Shown here: positions 15,608-23,506 of the stretch, piece after piece
Layout of the letters: every line of letters begins with the position of its first letter
Numbering within the stretch: the first letter of the stretch is position 1
Origin: Porphyromonadaceae bacterium UBA7042
GTDB lineage: Bacteria; Bacteroidota; Bacteroidia; Bacteroidales; Muribaculaceae
Length of the DNA stretch: 27,897 bases
Assembly: GCA_002494015.1 (NCBI GenBank)
Contig: DLAR01000073.1
Coordinates: 41,917-69,813, forward strand
Direction of reading: 5' to 3'
Notes under the pieces: model-generated
What the model saw: the letters and a program-made list of their open reading frames with translations, nothing else
The model's database searches: none
Told to the model about the DNA's origin: nothing
Program-made: the position numbers and the translations under genes

Positions 15608-18486
15608 GATATTCCTATCTGCTGGCCGGTGTTTTGTTGTCGGCAACACCTCTGACTGCACAGGAAATGATTGATATGGGCGGCACTCCGTGGCGTTTCT
15701 CCAAGATAGTGCGCACCGATGCCAACCTTGCCCCCAAGTCGCTTGTCAGCGTGGGGCCGCGCAGCGTGTCAGAGCTGACCGACGGTGACAAGACCCGCGA
15801 CTGGACTCCCGATGCCGCAGTCCCGTTGACCATCGACCTTCACGACCCATGCCGACTGGAATCGGTAACGCTGCACTATGCCGGTGATGCCGTCACTTCG
15901 GCCTCGGTGGATATAGAGGGGAGTCTTGACGGAGTGACGTGGACCCGGTTGAGCGACGGCGGCGTGACGCGCCCCTGTGTCGCCAATAAGACCAATGACC
16001 TTGCAGCGGTCGGGGAGACTTTCGGCTATGTGGAACGCATCACTGACACCTCGCTGACTGTTGATGTCGACGGCGAGTACCGGTTGTTGCGCGTGAAGTC
16101 GCCGCGTCAGTTCAGCGAGATAGTCGTTAATCCTGTCGCAGGTGACGACGGTTTCTCTCCGTCGCTGCTGTCATCACCCGATTTTGACGACAGCGGATGG
16201 GAACAGGTGGGGATTCCTCACTGTTACAACGAGCGCGACACCTATCTCAATTCCACCAAGGGTGAATTGTGCTGGCGTGGCGAGGCTTGGTACCGCAAAA
16301 AGATAAAAATTCCCCGCAGCGACCGCGGAAAGCAGTTGTTCTTGAGGTTCAACGGGGTAAATATAGGGATGACTCTCTATGTCAACGGTCATCCCGTCAA
16401 TATGACCACCTCGGCGGTCCGTCAGCCATCCGACGTTACACATGTCGGCAGCTCAATCCCCTTTGCGGTCAACATCACCCCTTATGTCGAGTGGGGAAAG
16501 GAGAATCAGATTGCCGTGCGCGTCTCCAACTCCCGCGACACCTTTTTTACCTATCCCGAGTTTGCCGAAAACGAAGGTTTCGGGCAGGCGATGGGCGGCA
16601 TAGTGTCCCCGGTGTGGCTCTGCTCCAAGAGTGACGTGCATATTCCATTTAACACCTACGCGCCACACGGAAAGTGGGGGACATATTTCGGCACCGTGTC
16701 GTCCACGCCGCGTCAGGCTGTCCTGCGGTTTGTCACCCGGGTCGAGAACGCCTCGGAAAAGGACAGGGAGGTGCGTCTTGTCACCGTGTTGAAGGACAAG
16801 GAGGGAAAAACGGTGTTTTCGCGTGCGGCGACCCGCAATGTCGCCACCGGTGAGACAGGCCGGTTTGATTTCTCGGGCCCTCTTGACAACCCGAATCTGT
16901 GGTATCCTGTCGGTTCCCCCTTGGGTGGCCCTTATCTCTACACGGTCGAGAACTCGGTATATGTCGACGGCAAGCTGAAAGACCGCGTTGTCGAGAAGAT
17001 GGGCATCCGCACCGTCACTTGGGACAAAGATTATTGCTATGTCAACGGCGAGAAGACGATTCTGCGCGGTTTCGGCTACCGCAACAGCTATCCCGGTCTC
17101 GGGGCGGCTGTCCCGGTGGCGATGAGGTGGGATGATGTCAAGCGCATCGCCGACTGCGGCGGTAACACTTTCCGCGTCGGGCACCAGCCGCCGTTCTACG
17201 AGGCTGTCGAGGCTTGTGACGAGTATGGAGTCATGCTGATTCTCAACAGCGGCGACAACGAGTGGGCGTTGAAAAACGAACCCGCCTGCACCTACAAGCA
17301 GGAGTATGACCGCGATGCCGTCATCGCTTTCCGCAACCACCCGTCAGTGATAGTGTGGGAGTCCAACAACGGCCTCGCCCGCGACGGTGACCGCTATCTT
17401 CCCTCGCGCACTCTCGCCGAGGTGAAAAAGCATGACTTTATCGCACCGCGCATGGTTCTTAACCGCGACGGTTATCCTCCCGAGTGGGACGAGGCCGAGC
17501 CGGTAGTGGTCGGCTATACCAACTGGTACTGGAAAGATGACCGCGCCCCGTCGCTCAACACCGAGGTTTACGGGACCAACTGGAACGGTGACCCGAGTTT
17601 CTGCATTGCCCGTGACGACTATGACAACGAGGTGAAGTTCTCGCAATATTATGTCGAAAACTATCTCGACAACCTTGACAACCGCGCCTGCGGGTGGATT
17701 GACTGGATGCTCGCCGAGACCTACGGCGAGGGATATACCATCTATCTCAACGGCCGCCGCGACCAGAAAAGCCTCGGGTCATGTGCAATGGACGGTTCCC
17801 GCATCCCCAAACTGAAATACCGCATCTACCGCGACGCTCTCTGGAACAGCTATGACCGCCGCCCCGGCGTGGCATTGCAGTCCCATTGGAATTACTTGGG
17901 AATCGTCGATGTCAATGCTTGGAGCAATTGTCCCCGCGTGGAGCTTTTTCTCAACGGGCGCTCACTCGGTTCAGTCACCCCCGACAGCCGCACCCGTCGC
18001 TGCGTGTGGAAGGATGTGACTTGGGAACCGGGCACCATCGAGGCGGTCGGCCTCGATGCCGACGGCAATCCCGTGTGCCGCGAGTCGGCTGTCACTGCGG
18101 GCGACCCCTATGCCGTGGAAGTGACTGTCGAACCCAATTCTCCCGCACCCTCGGGAACCCGGTTCCCGCTGCGGGCCAATGGCAGCGACGCAGTCGTCGT
18201 TACCGCCCGTGTCGTTGACAAGGATGGCAACTGGTGTCCCCGCGCCGACAATCTGCTCCGTTTCGACGTGGACGGGGAGGGTGTCTACAAAGGCGGTTAC
18301 AATTTCTATGTTACCGACGGGAAGGACATGGGTTATCATGCTCCCGGCGACCCCGAGCTTCAGGCCGAGGGCGGACTAATCCGTGCCGCCGTGCGCACCA
18401 CCTTTACCCCCGGCCGCATTACCGTGACTGTAACTTCTCCCGGTCTCAAACCGGGCACGACCACGGTGAGGTCAGTTAAAAAATAG
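15604..18486 (+). CDS. GH2-family glycosidase with F5/8C-like insert and atypical acid/base site
   Basis: This 960-residue secreted protein has the GH2 layout. The start of the jelly-roll (MGGTPWRFSK) is followed by a discoidin-like insert (about 45-150: SELTDGDKTRDWTP, ADVVTSASVDIEGSLDG-like region, TWTRLSDGG). The jelly-roll then resumes (FDDSGWEQVGIPHCYN) and leads into an Ig-like domain, a TIM barrel (about 460-770) and C-terminal Ig/DUF4982-like domains. The expected NHPS...W...NE signature reads NHPSVIVWESNNG: the acid/base position holds Gly590, while a Glu (586) directly follows the Trp. A likely nucleophile is Glu654 in TEVYG. Whether Glu586 substitutes or the protein is a divergent or inactive type cannot be decided here. 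Its ATG overlaps the stop of the FG-GAP gene (ATGA), so translation is probably coupled. Confidence 0.88.
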   Translation: MRYSYLLAGVLLSATPLTAQEMIDMGGTPWRFSKIVRTDANLAPKSLVSVGPRSVSELTDGDKTRDWTPDAAVPLTIDLHDPCRLESVTLHYAGDAVTSASVDIEGSLDGVTWTRLSDGGVTRPCVANKTNDLAAVGETFGYVERITDTSLTVDVDGEYRLLRVKSPRQFSEIVVNPVAGDDGFSPSLLSSPDFDDSGWEQVGIPHCYNERDTYLNSTKGELCWRGEAWYRKKIKIPRSDRGKQLFLRFNGVNIGMTLYVNGHPVNMTTSAVRQPSDVTHVGSSIPFAVNITPYVEWGKENQIAVRVSNSRDTFFTYPEFAENEGFGQAMGGIVSPVWLCSKSDVHIPFNTYAPHGKWGTYFGTVSSTPRQAVLRFVTRVENASEKDREVRLVTVLKDKEGKTVFSRAATRNVATGETGRFDFSGPLDNPNLWYPVGSPLGGPYLYTVENSVYVDGKLKDRVVEKMGIRTVTWDKDYCYVNGEKTILRGFGYRNSYPGLGAAVPVAMRWDDVKRIADCGGNTFRVGHQPPFYEAVEACDEYGVMLILNSGDNEWALKNEPACTYKQEYDRDAVIAFRNHPSVIVWESNNGLARDGDRYLPSRTLAEVKKHDFIAPRMVLNRDGYPPEWDEAEPVVVGYTNWYWKDDRAPSLNTEVYGTNWNGDPSFCIARDDYDNEVKFSQYYVENYLDNLDNRACGWIDWMLAETYGEGYTIYLNGRRDQKSLGSCAMDGSRIPKLKYRIYRDALWNSYDRRPGVALQSHWNYLGIVDVNAWSNCPRVELFLNGRSLGSVTPDSRTRRCVWKDVTWEPGTIEAVGLDADGNPVCRESAVTAGDPYAVEVTVEPNSPAPSGTRFPLRANGSDAVVVTARVVDKDGNWCPRADNLLRFDVDGEGVYKGGYNFYVTDGKDMGYHAPGDPELQAEGGLIRAAVRTTFTPGRITVTVTSPGLKPGTTTVRSVKK

Positions 18487-18520
18487 CAGATTTCAAATAA
18501 CAAATTCCATTATAATTATA

Positions 18521-20467
18521 ATGAAACGATATTTATTTTCCTTGCTTGCCGCAGGGATAGTGAGTCATGCGGGGTATGCCGAAGTGAGACTTCCGGCCTA
18601 TTTCAGCGACAACATGATTGTGCAACAGAACTCCGATCTCGTTGTCTCGGGACATTCTTCCCGTCCCGGCAGCACTGTTACCGTGACTCCCGGATGGAAT
18701 AAGAAACAATACACAGCCAAGGTTAACAACGCGGGTAAATTTTCCCTTACAGTTCCGACTCCTAAAGCCGGCGGCCCGTTCACGCTGACAATCAGCGACG
18801 GTGACGCTCTGACGCTTAACAACGTGGTTTCAGGCGAAGTGTGGCTCTGTTCCGGGCAGTCCAATATGGAGATGCAGGTCAAGGGCTGGGGCAAAGTGTT
18901 GAACTGGGAGGAGGAGCTTGCCGCCGCCGACCATCCCTCAATCCGCCTTCTTCAGGTTAAGCGGGTGGTGTCGACGACACCGCGCGATGCCTTGGAACTC
19001 GAAGTGACGGGTACAGGCTGGGCAGAGTGTTCTCCCGCGAGTGTCGAGAATTTCTCGGCAGTGGCCTATTTCTATGCCCGTGCGCTTGCCGACAGACTGA
19101 AAGTGCCTGTCGGGGTGATTGACACCTCGTGGGGCGGTACTCCCGCCGAGGCTTGGACTTCGGTGCCGACATTGCAGCATGTGGTCGACATCGACCGTCA
19201 CGCCACGGAGATTGCAGCCTGTGGCGGCGATATGGAAAAACTCAAGGCCAAGCATGAGCGCGACATGAATCAGTGGATGCGGGATATGAACGCCTGTGAC
19301 CCCGGCATGGACGGTGACAGGGCCGTGTGGGCCGAAGTTCCTCAGCAGGGGTGGGCGACGATGGACCTCCCCGGAGCGATGGAATACAAAGGGTTGCCCG
19401 ACTATGACGGCACGGTGTGGTTCCAGCGCGTTGTCGAGATTCCCGAGGCGTGGGAGGGCATGGAGCTGACCCTCAATGTCGGGAAAGTGGACGATGAGGA
19501 TGTGACCTATTTCAACGGTGTCGAGGTGGGCCGTGGCGGCGGTTACTGGATTCCGCGCAGCTACAAGGTTCCCGCGTCGCTCGTAAAGGCCGGAAAGGCA
19601 CTTGTGGCGGTCAAGGTTCAGGACGAGAGCGGTACCGGCGGAATATGCGGCGATGCCTCGGAACTGTCAATCGGCACGGGCTATGACCGCGTTTCGCTTG
19701 CCGGACAATGGGGTTATCACATCGGTGTGCCCCGTGCCGAGCAGCCGCGCAAACCCGAGACTCCCGCCAGTCAGAACTATCCCGGCAATCTGTACAATTC
19801 AATGATTCATCCGCTTAATGATTTCCCCGTGCGTGGCGCGATATGGTATCAGGGAGAGTCCAATGTCGACCGTTGGGAACAGTACACACCGCTATTCCAA
19901 GCCATGATCAACAACTGGCGCGATGACCGGGGCAATGATATGCCGTTCTATTTTGTCCAGCTTGCCAACTTCCTCGAACGCCATGACGTGCAGCCCGGCT
20001 CGACTTGGGCTCATCTGCGCGAGGCTCAGGCCAACGCGCTTCAGCTCGACAATACCGGCATGGCTGTCGCAATAGACATCGGCGAGGCATACGATATTCA
20101 CCCCAAGAACAAGCAGGAGGTCGGTGCCCGTCTCGCCCGCGCGGCCCTTGCCGGTACCTACGGGAAAGGGACTTACGCAGCTCCCCGTTTCGAGTCGATG
20201 AAGGTCAAGGGTGACAAGGCGGTCATCACGATGGACCGGCCTGTGACGGTCAAGGGTGACAGGCCGACCGGTTTTGTAGTGTGTGGCGCCGACATGCAGT
20301 TTCATCCCGCCGATGTCACCGTCGAGAAGAATATCATCACCGTTACCGCCCCCGGGGTGAGGCATCCCGTGGCTGTGCGCTACGGCTGGGCCGACAATCC
20401 CGCGTGCAATCTCTATGGTTCTGACGAGCTGCCCGTAGCGCCTTTCCGTACCGACTGCTACCGTTGA
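18521..20467 (+). CDS. Sialate O-acetylesterase-like SGNH carbohydrate esterase
   Basis: This 648-residue secreted protein (signal peptide about 1-20) shows the motifs of the sialate O-acetylesterase family of SGNH hydrolases: CSGQSNM (110-116) with nucleophile Ser114, DTSWGGTPAEAW (201-212), GAIWYQGESN in the middle and DIHP with Asp525 and His527 completing the triad. Between the second and third blocks is a jelly-roll-like insertion (about 270-395, with TVWFQRVVEIP and DEDVTYFNGVEVG), as in long members of the family. It removes O-acetyl groups from sugars; sialic acid is the named family substrate, but bacterial members of glycan loci also act on other acetylated sugars. It follows the second GH2 by 34 nt with no terminator or good promoter, so it closes the HTCS operon. 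Confidence 0.92.
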   Translation: MKRYLFSLLAAGIVSHAGYAEVRLPAYFSDNMIVQQNSDLVVSGHSSRPGSTVTVTPGWNKKQYTAKVNNAGKFSLTVPTPKAGGPFTLTISDGDALTLNNVVSGEVWLCSGQSNMEMQVKGWGKVLNWEEELAAADHPSIRLLQVKRVVSTTPRDALELEVTGTGWAECSPASVENFSAVAYFYARALADRLKVPVGVIDTSWGGTPAEAWTSVPTLQHVVDIDRHATEIAACGGDMEKLKAKHERDMNQWMRDMNACDPGMDGDRAVWAEVPQQGWATMDLPGAMEYKGLPDYDGTVWFQRVVEIPEAWEGMELTLNVGKVDDEDVTYFNGVEVGRGGGYWIPRSYKVPASLVKAGKALVAVKVQDESGTGGICGDASELSIGTGYDRVSLAGQWGYHIGVPRAEQPRKPETPASQNYPGNLYNSMIHPLNDFPVRGAIWYQGESNVDRWEQYTPLFQAMINNWRDDRGNDMPFYFVQLANFLERHDVQPGSTWAHLREAQANALQLDNTGMAVAIDIGEAYDIHPKNKQEVGARLARAALAGTYGKGTYAAPRFESMKVKGDKAVITMDRPVTVKGDRPTGFVVCGADMQFHPADVTVEKNIITVTAPGVRHPVAVRYGWADNPACNLYGSDELPVAPFRTDCYR

Positions 20468-20500
20468 GCGATTTTTTAGCGGGGTTGACACGAGAAAGCA

Positions 20501-20552
20501 ATTTATTGAACCGATTGTGTTATGCGCAAGGATTAAATGTGTTATAAATTTG
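20501..20552 (+). promoter_or_regulatory. Promoter and ATTGA-N7-GTGTTAT box of the 20608 gene
   Basis: TAAATTTG (20545-20552) is a perfect Bacteroidetes -7 box, 55 nt before the ATG. ATTGA at 20505 and GTGTTAT at 20517 lie 40 and 28 nt before it. The 38-nt segment 20501-20538 matches 23455-23492, before the GH3 gene, at 28 positions with no gaps and with the same phasing to the -7 box. No normal -33 element is visible, consistent with activator dependence. A further TTGACAC lies at 20485. Confidence 0.65.
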
Positions 20553-20607
20553 CGACTGTTAAACACGACCAGTCAACTATTTAATATAAACAACCAAAAA
20601 CATTATC

Positions 20608-22461
20608 ATGAAAAAGTTTTATACTCTTTTTATGGGTCTTGCGGCAATCTCTTGTGCCGGTAGCGCATCTGCTCAGGATTTGCGTATCGAGACTAACGCT
20701 TCCAACCCCGACATCGAGATTATCGAGCAGGGTAAGTTTGACATTCTCAACAGCCTTGTCTCCAATACCGGCGGCGATACCAAAATCTGTCTCGGCGAAG
20801 TTGATTTCGGCGACGGTGACGTATATAAAGCCGCAAGTATCGACTTTGCCAACGGATGGGGTACTGACGGCTGGGCAATCCTTCATGCCGGTGCCGACTT
20901 TGAAAGCTCGATGCCCTTTACCGAAATCCCGCTTAACGAGTACAAAAGCTATTATATACCCCGCCGTTTTGGTGCCAACATGGGTTTCAATGTCAATGGC
21001 GGTGTCAGCGAAGGCATCATAATGGGTGATACCGGAGGTCTTCAGTACACCAAGCCCACGGGCAAGCAGAAAGTATACCTTACCTTCTTCGGCGGTAACG
21101 GCAATATCTTTGCCATCAACTTCTATAAGAACGAGTTTGTCGAGGAAGATTTCATCAATGACGAGGATGGCGATTGGGGCGGCGACCCGGGCATCCGTCT
21201 TCGCTGGCCCAGCGAAGACCCCCGTTATGCCGACAAGCGTGTCACTGTTTCGGTTTATGACTCGACTCCCGCAGTCCCCGTCGGTGAAGGCACCGATTTC
21301 CCCGAGGCCAGAATCGACGAGAAGACAAATGACGAAGGCATTGTGACCGACAACAATGGCTGGGGCTGGACCGGTGCAGGTTTCATGGTCGACTATGGTA
21401 CTGTCGATTTCGGCAACAACCGTTTTGACCAGATGATGGTCGAGGTGAATCACTACAGTCAGAATCTCACCGACTATCTTGAAATCTATATTGACGAGGT
21501 TAACGAAGCCAACATGATCGGCAACATCTGGGTGGGACGCGAGCTCCGCGACGTGATGTATCCCCTCGCCCTTGACATCAAGCCTGTCAGTGGAAGCCAC
21601 AAGGTTATTGTAAAATGGATTGGCGGCGGCATCAATGTGCGAGATATCGCTTTCTACGAGGGCCATCCTTGGACTCCTGCCAGTGAATGTGGTGCAAAAC
21701 TCGTTGATCAGACTCCTTATGAGGACGATGCTGTGTTCCACTTCGGATTTGAAGGTCTTACCGACGGTGTAGGCGGTCCGTGGATTGCCGAAATCAAGGC
21801 CAAAGGCCGCTGGGAAGGAAAGGGTAACGCCGGTTACACTGAAAACGGCACCGTGATGTCGTTCTATTCTGAAACAGGCGAGCCTCTTTTCACCGAAGAC
21901 ATCTTCAAAACAATCGTTATCAACCATGCCTCGGAGCCTGCTGCAGTCGGTCTCAGCGATGAATGCTACTTCGCCTTCTATACCGATCTTGACCCCGAAA
22001 TGATATATGTCGAAGATGACTGGAAATCTAATCTTGACATGATTCTCGAAGGTAAGGAACCTGTAGCCGTTGTTCCCATGCAGGGTACTCTGTCTTGGAA
22101 CACCATCAAGCACACCCGTGGCAATGTTACCGGAAGCCTTGCCGGATGCACCGAATTGTTCATGGTCTACAACGGAGCCGGCGCCAACGTGTTTGACCTC
22201 TATTTTGAACCTGAGCGCGGGCAGTCGGGAATCAACTCGGTAACTGCTGAAAACGGTGTCACAGTATGCGCCGAGGCCGGTTCAATCGTTGTGAACGCTG
22301 TTTCGGCCACACAGGTAGCTGTGTATGGTCTCAATGGTGTCGCCGTGGTCAACACCGCAGTCGCCGCAGGCAGCCACACCTTCGCAGTCGCCCCCGGTTT
22401 CTATGTCGTCAAGACAGTCGATGCCGCAGGAGCCGCAGCCGCCAAGGTAATCGTTAAGTAA
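20608..22461 (+). CDS. Secreted protein of unknown function with CBM6-like regions
   Basis: This 617-residue protein has a signal peptide (cleavage probably at ASA-Q, about residue 22). It shows three beta-rich stretches that read like CBM6-type carbohydrate-binding modules, at about 64-172, 258-350 and 370-530. The clearest is the second, VDYGTVDFGNNRFDQMMVEV followed by an IYIDEVNEANMIGNIWVG core and a DIKPVSGSHKVIVKW end. The C-terminus (about 540-617) is a sorting-like domain ending PGFYVVKTVDAAGAAAAKVIVK, shared in style with the FG-GAP and GH3 products. No catalytic residues are recognised. It is transcribed alone, from a promoter with the shared ATTGA-N7-GTGTTAT box, and is followed by a strong terminator. 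A glycan-binding role at the cell surface or outside the cell is inferred. The CBM6 assignment is by pattern only. Confidence 0.85.
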   Translation: MKKFYTLFMGLAAISCAGSASAQDLRIETNASNPDIEIIEQGKFDILNSLVSNTGGDTKICLGEVDFGDGDVYKAASIDFANGWGTDGWAILHAGADFESSMPFTEIPLNEYKSYYIPRRFGANMGFNVNGGVSEGIIMGDTGGLQYTKPTGKQKVYLTFFGGNGNIFAINFYKNEFVEEDFINDEDGDWGGDPGIRLRWPSEDPRYADKRVTVSVYDSTPAVPVGEGTDFPEARIDEKTNDEGIVTDNNGWGWTGAGFMVDYGTVDFGNNRFDQMMVEVNHYSQNLTDYLEIYIDEVNEANMIGNIWVGRELRDVMYPLALDIKPVSGSHKVIVKWIGGGINVRDIAFYEGHPWTPASECGAKLVDQTPYEDDAVFHFGFEGLTDGVGGPWIAEIKAKGRWEGKGNAGYTENGTVMSFYSETGEPLFTEDIFKTIVINHASEPAAVGLSDECYFAFYTDLDPEMIYVEDDWKSNLDMILEGKEPVAVVPMQGTLSWNTIKHTRGNVTGSLAGCTELFMVYNGAGANVFDLYFEPERGQSGINSVTAENGVTVCAEAGSIVVNAVSATQVAVYGLNGVAVVNTAVAAGSHTFAVAPGFYVVKTVDAAGAAAAKVIVK

Positions 22462-22489
22462 AAGTTAGCTCATATATATCACACTTCAT

Positions 22490-22528
22490 AATCCGGAATT
22501 CCCTGCGAAGGGGATTCCGGATTTTTTT
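22490..22528 (+). terminator. Rho-independent terminator after the 20608 gene
   Basis: Two 14-nt arms (22490-22503 and 22510-22523) pair with a single G-T wobble around the loop TGCGAA. A run of T follows directly. It lies 28 nt after the stop codon. Confidence 0.9.
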
Positions 22529-22652
22529 GTATAGCCTGACGAGTCATGCCCATGTGATAAAAGTCTATAGGTGGAGTATATGCCGACGAACCCAACCGCG
22601 GCTTGCAAGGATTAAGGTTGCCCGTAGACATCATAGGGGCGACATGCAGACA

Positions 22653-22741
22653 GACAGCCGCGGAGCGGCGGGGCCATGCTTAGCCCCACGCCTCGGCGTG
22701 GGGAGAGGTGACGCATCAAAGGATAGAGCGTCGGAGACGCG
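22653..22741 (+). repeat. Left hairpin-rich inverted repeat (REP-like)
   Basis: It contains three perfect hairpins: GCCGC-GGA-GCGGC (22657-22669), CCCCACGCC-TC-GGCGTGGGG (22684-22703) and GCGTC-GGA-GACGC (22728-22740). Two share the loop GGA. An outer inverted pair, CATAGGG (22632-22638) and CCCTATG (22770-22776), flanks the block and overlaps the transposase stop codon. From the terminator at 22528 to 22652 nothing coding was seen. Confidence 0.85.
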
Positions 22742-22771
22742 GGTCTGTGGTTGCTTACATGTACGTTGTCC

Positions 22772-23215
22772 CTATGACAAGTCATCCTCCCGACAAGTCA
22801 TCCCCGTCTCAGTTATCAGCGAGTACACTTCTTCGGCAAAGGTATGTCCTGTATGATGTATCTCCTGAGTCTTTATATAGGTGATTACGGTATCTTTATC
22901 CGCCGGGGATTTTGATTCGGCAAAATATTCTTTACCCCACCCGTCAAAAAGTGGATAAAACCCTGACTTTCTCATCCATTGACTGCTTTTGCTCTTTATT
23001 TCTCTAACAAAATCCGATAGCGCACATGTAGGATGCAGGTCAATCAGTATGTGTATATGTTCTTCCATACCGTTGATGCGATATAGAACACACTTTTTCT
23101 CCTGAATGATATGCCATATAAATCGAAATAAAGGTGCTCTTTGTGACAAAGGAATGACCTGACATCTGTTCTTGGTGCAGAACACAATGTGAAAGAGGGA
23201 GATAGTTTTGCTCAT
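22772..23215 (-). CDS. Y1 (HUH) transposase, IS200/RAYT type
   Basis: This 147-residue protein has the compact fold of Y1 transposases, which nick and join single-stranded DNA through a tyrosine. Visible signatures are the N-terminal SLFHIVFCTKNR (6-17), the HUH metal motif in MEEHIHILIDL (His53, His55) and the catalytic Tyr113 in VITYIKTQEIHH. It is complete and within the usual size for the group. The start at 23215 (MSKTISLFHI) was chosen; an upstream ATG adds 8 residues but overlaps the -7 box. The stop lies inside the outer arm of the left repeat. It is AT-richer than the glycosidase genes. IS200-type or RAYT-type cannot be separated on motifs alone; the flanking repeats favour RAYT. Confidence 0.9.
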   Translation of the reverse strand: MSKTISLFHIVFCTKNRCQVIPLSQRAPLFRFIWHIIQEKKCVLYRINGMEEHIHILIDLHPTCALSDFVREIKSKSSQWMRKSGFYPLFDGWGKEYFAESKSPADKDTVITYIKTQEIHHTGHTFAEEVYSLITETGMTCREDDLS

Positions 23216-23225
23216 GGCTTTTTTG

Positions 23226-23256
23226 CAAATATAGTTCATTTTTAGTGATAAAGCAA
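23226..23256 (-). promoter_or_regulatory. Transposase promoter
   Basis: On the minus strand TTG (23256-23254), a 20-nt spacer and TATATTTG (23233-23226) match the Bacteroidetes -33/-7 consensus closely. The start codon lies only 10 nt after the -7 box, giving a nearly leaderless mRNA. Confidence 0.65.
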
Positions 23257-23285
23257 GAATTTAGAAAAGTATGATACCATAGGCT

Positions 23286-23374
23286 CGCGTCTCCGACGCT
23301 CTATCCCTTGATGCGTCTCCTCTCCCCACGCCGAGGCGTGGGGTTTCGCATAGCCTCGCCGCTCCGCGGCTGTC
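23286..23374 (-). repeat. Right hairpin-rich inverted repeat (REP-like)
   Basis: This is the reverse complement of the left repeat, with 7 differences in 89 bases. All three hairpins are preserved exactly: 23287-23299, 23324-23343 and 23358-23370. The differences fall outside the stems, mostly between the second and third hairpin, so stem structure appears to be maintained. From 23216 to 23551 the sequence holds only the transposase promoter, this repeat and the GH3 promoter. Confidence 0.85.
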
Positions 23375-23454
23375 GGGCGGTGTGTCACCTTTGTGCTGTC
23401 GGAGTGAGGTTGCTACGGGAGAGTTATTATTTTTTAAGGAGAGACGATTGTGGT

Positions 23455-23506
23455 ATTTATTGACCCGGGTGTGTTATGTGCGGGACGCAAATTGCAAGTA
23501 TCTTTG
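23455..23506 (+). promoter_or_regulatory. Promoter and ATTGA-N7-GTGTTAT box of the GH3 gene
   Basis: TATCTTTG (23499-23506) fits TAnnTTTG, 45 nt before the ATG. ATTGA at 23459 and GTGTTAT at 23471 lie 40 and 28 nt upstream, the same phasing as at the 20608 promoter. No standard -33 element is present. Confidence 0.65.

Larger units (their letters stand above)
22653..23374 (-). mobile_element. Transposase gene bracketed by hairpin-rich inverted repeats (REPtron-like unit)
   Basis: A Y1 transposase gene is enclosed by two 89-bp repeats in opposite orientation (22653-22741 and 23286-23374), identical at 82 of 89 positions with no gaps. Weaker similarity continues about 20-27 nt further out on each side. 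IS200 insertion sequences have short hairpins at their ends rather than long inverted repeats, so the layout is closer to REP-associated tyrosine transposase (RAYT) units. It lies between the terminator of the 20608 gene and the promoter of GH3 and interrupts no gene. No target duplication is evident. Confidence 0.7.

Noticed and set aside
20581..22113. 510-residue minus-strand frame opposite the 20608 gene
   Set aside because: The plus-strand gene has a signal peptide, a promoter, a terminator and a coherent domain order; the minus frame has none and ends in the plus gene's promoter region.
22653..23374. CRISPR-like or attachment-site interpretation of the repeats
   Set aside because: There are only two copies, in inverted orientation, flanking a transposase gene, with no spacer array, no cas genes and no integrase.
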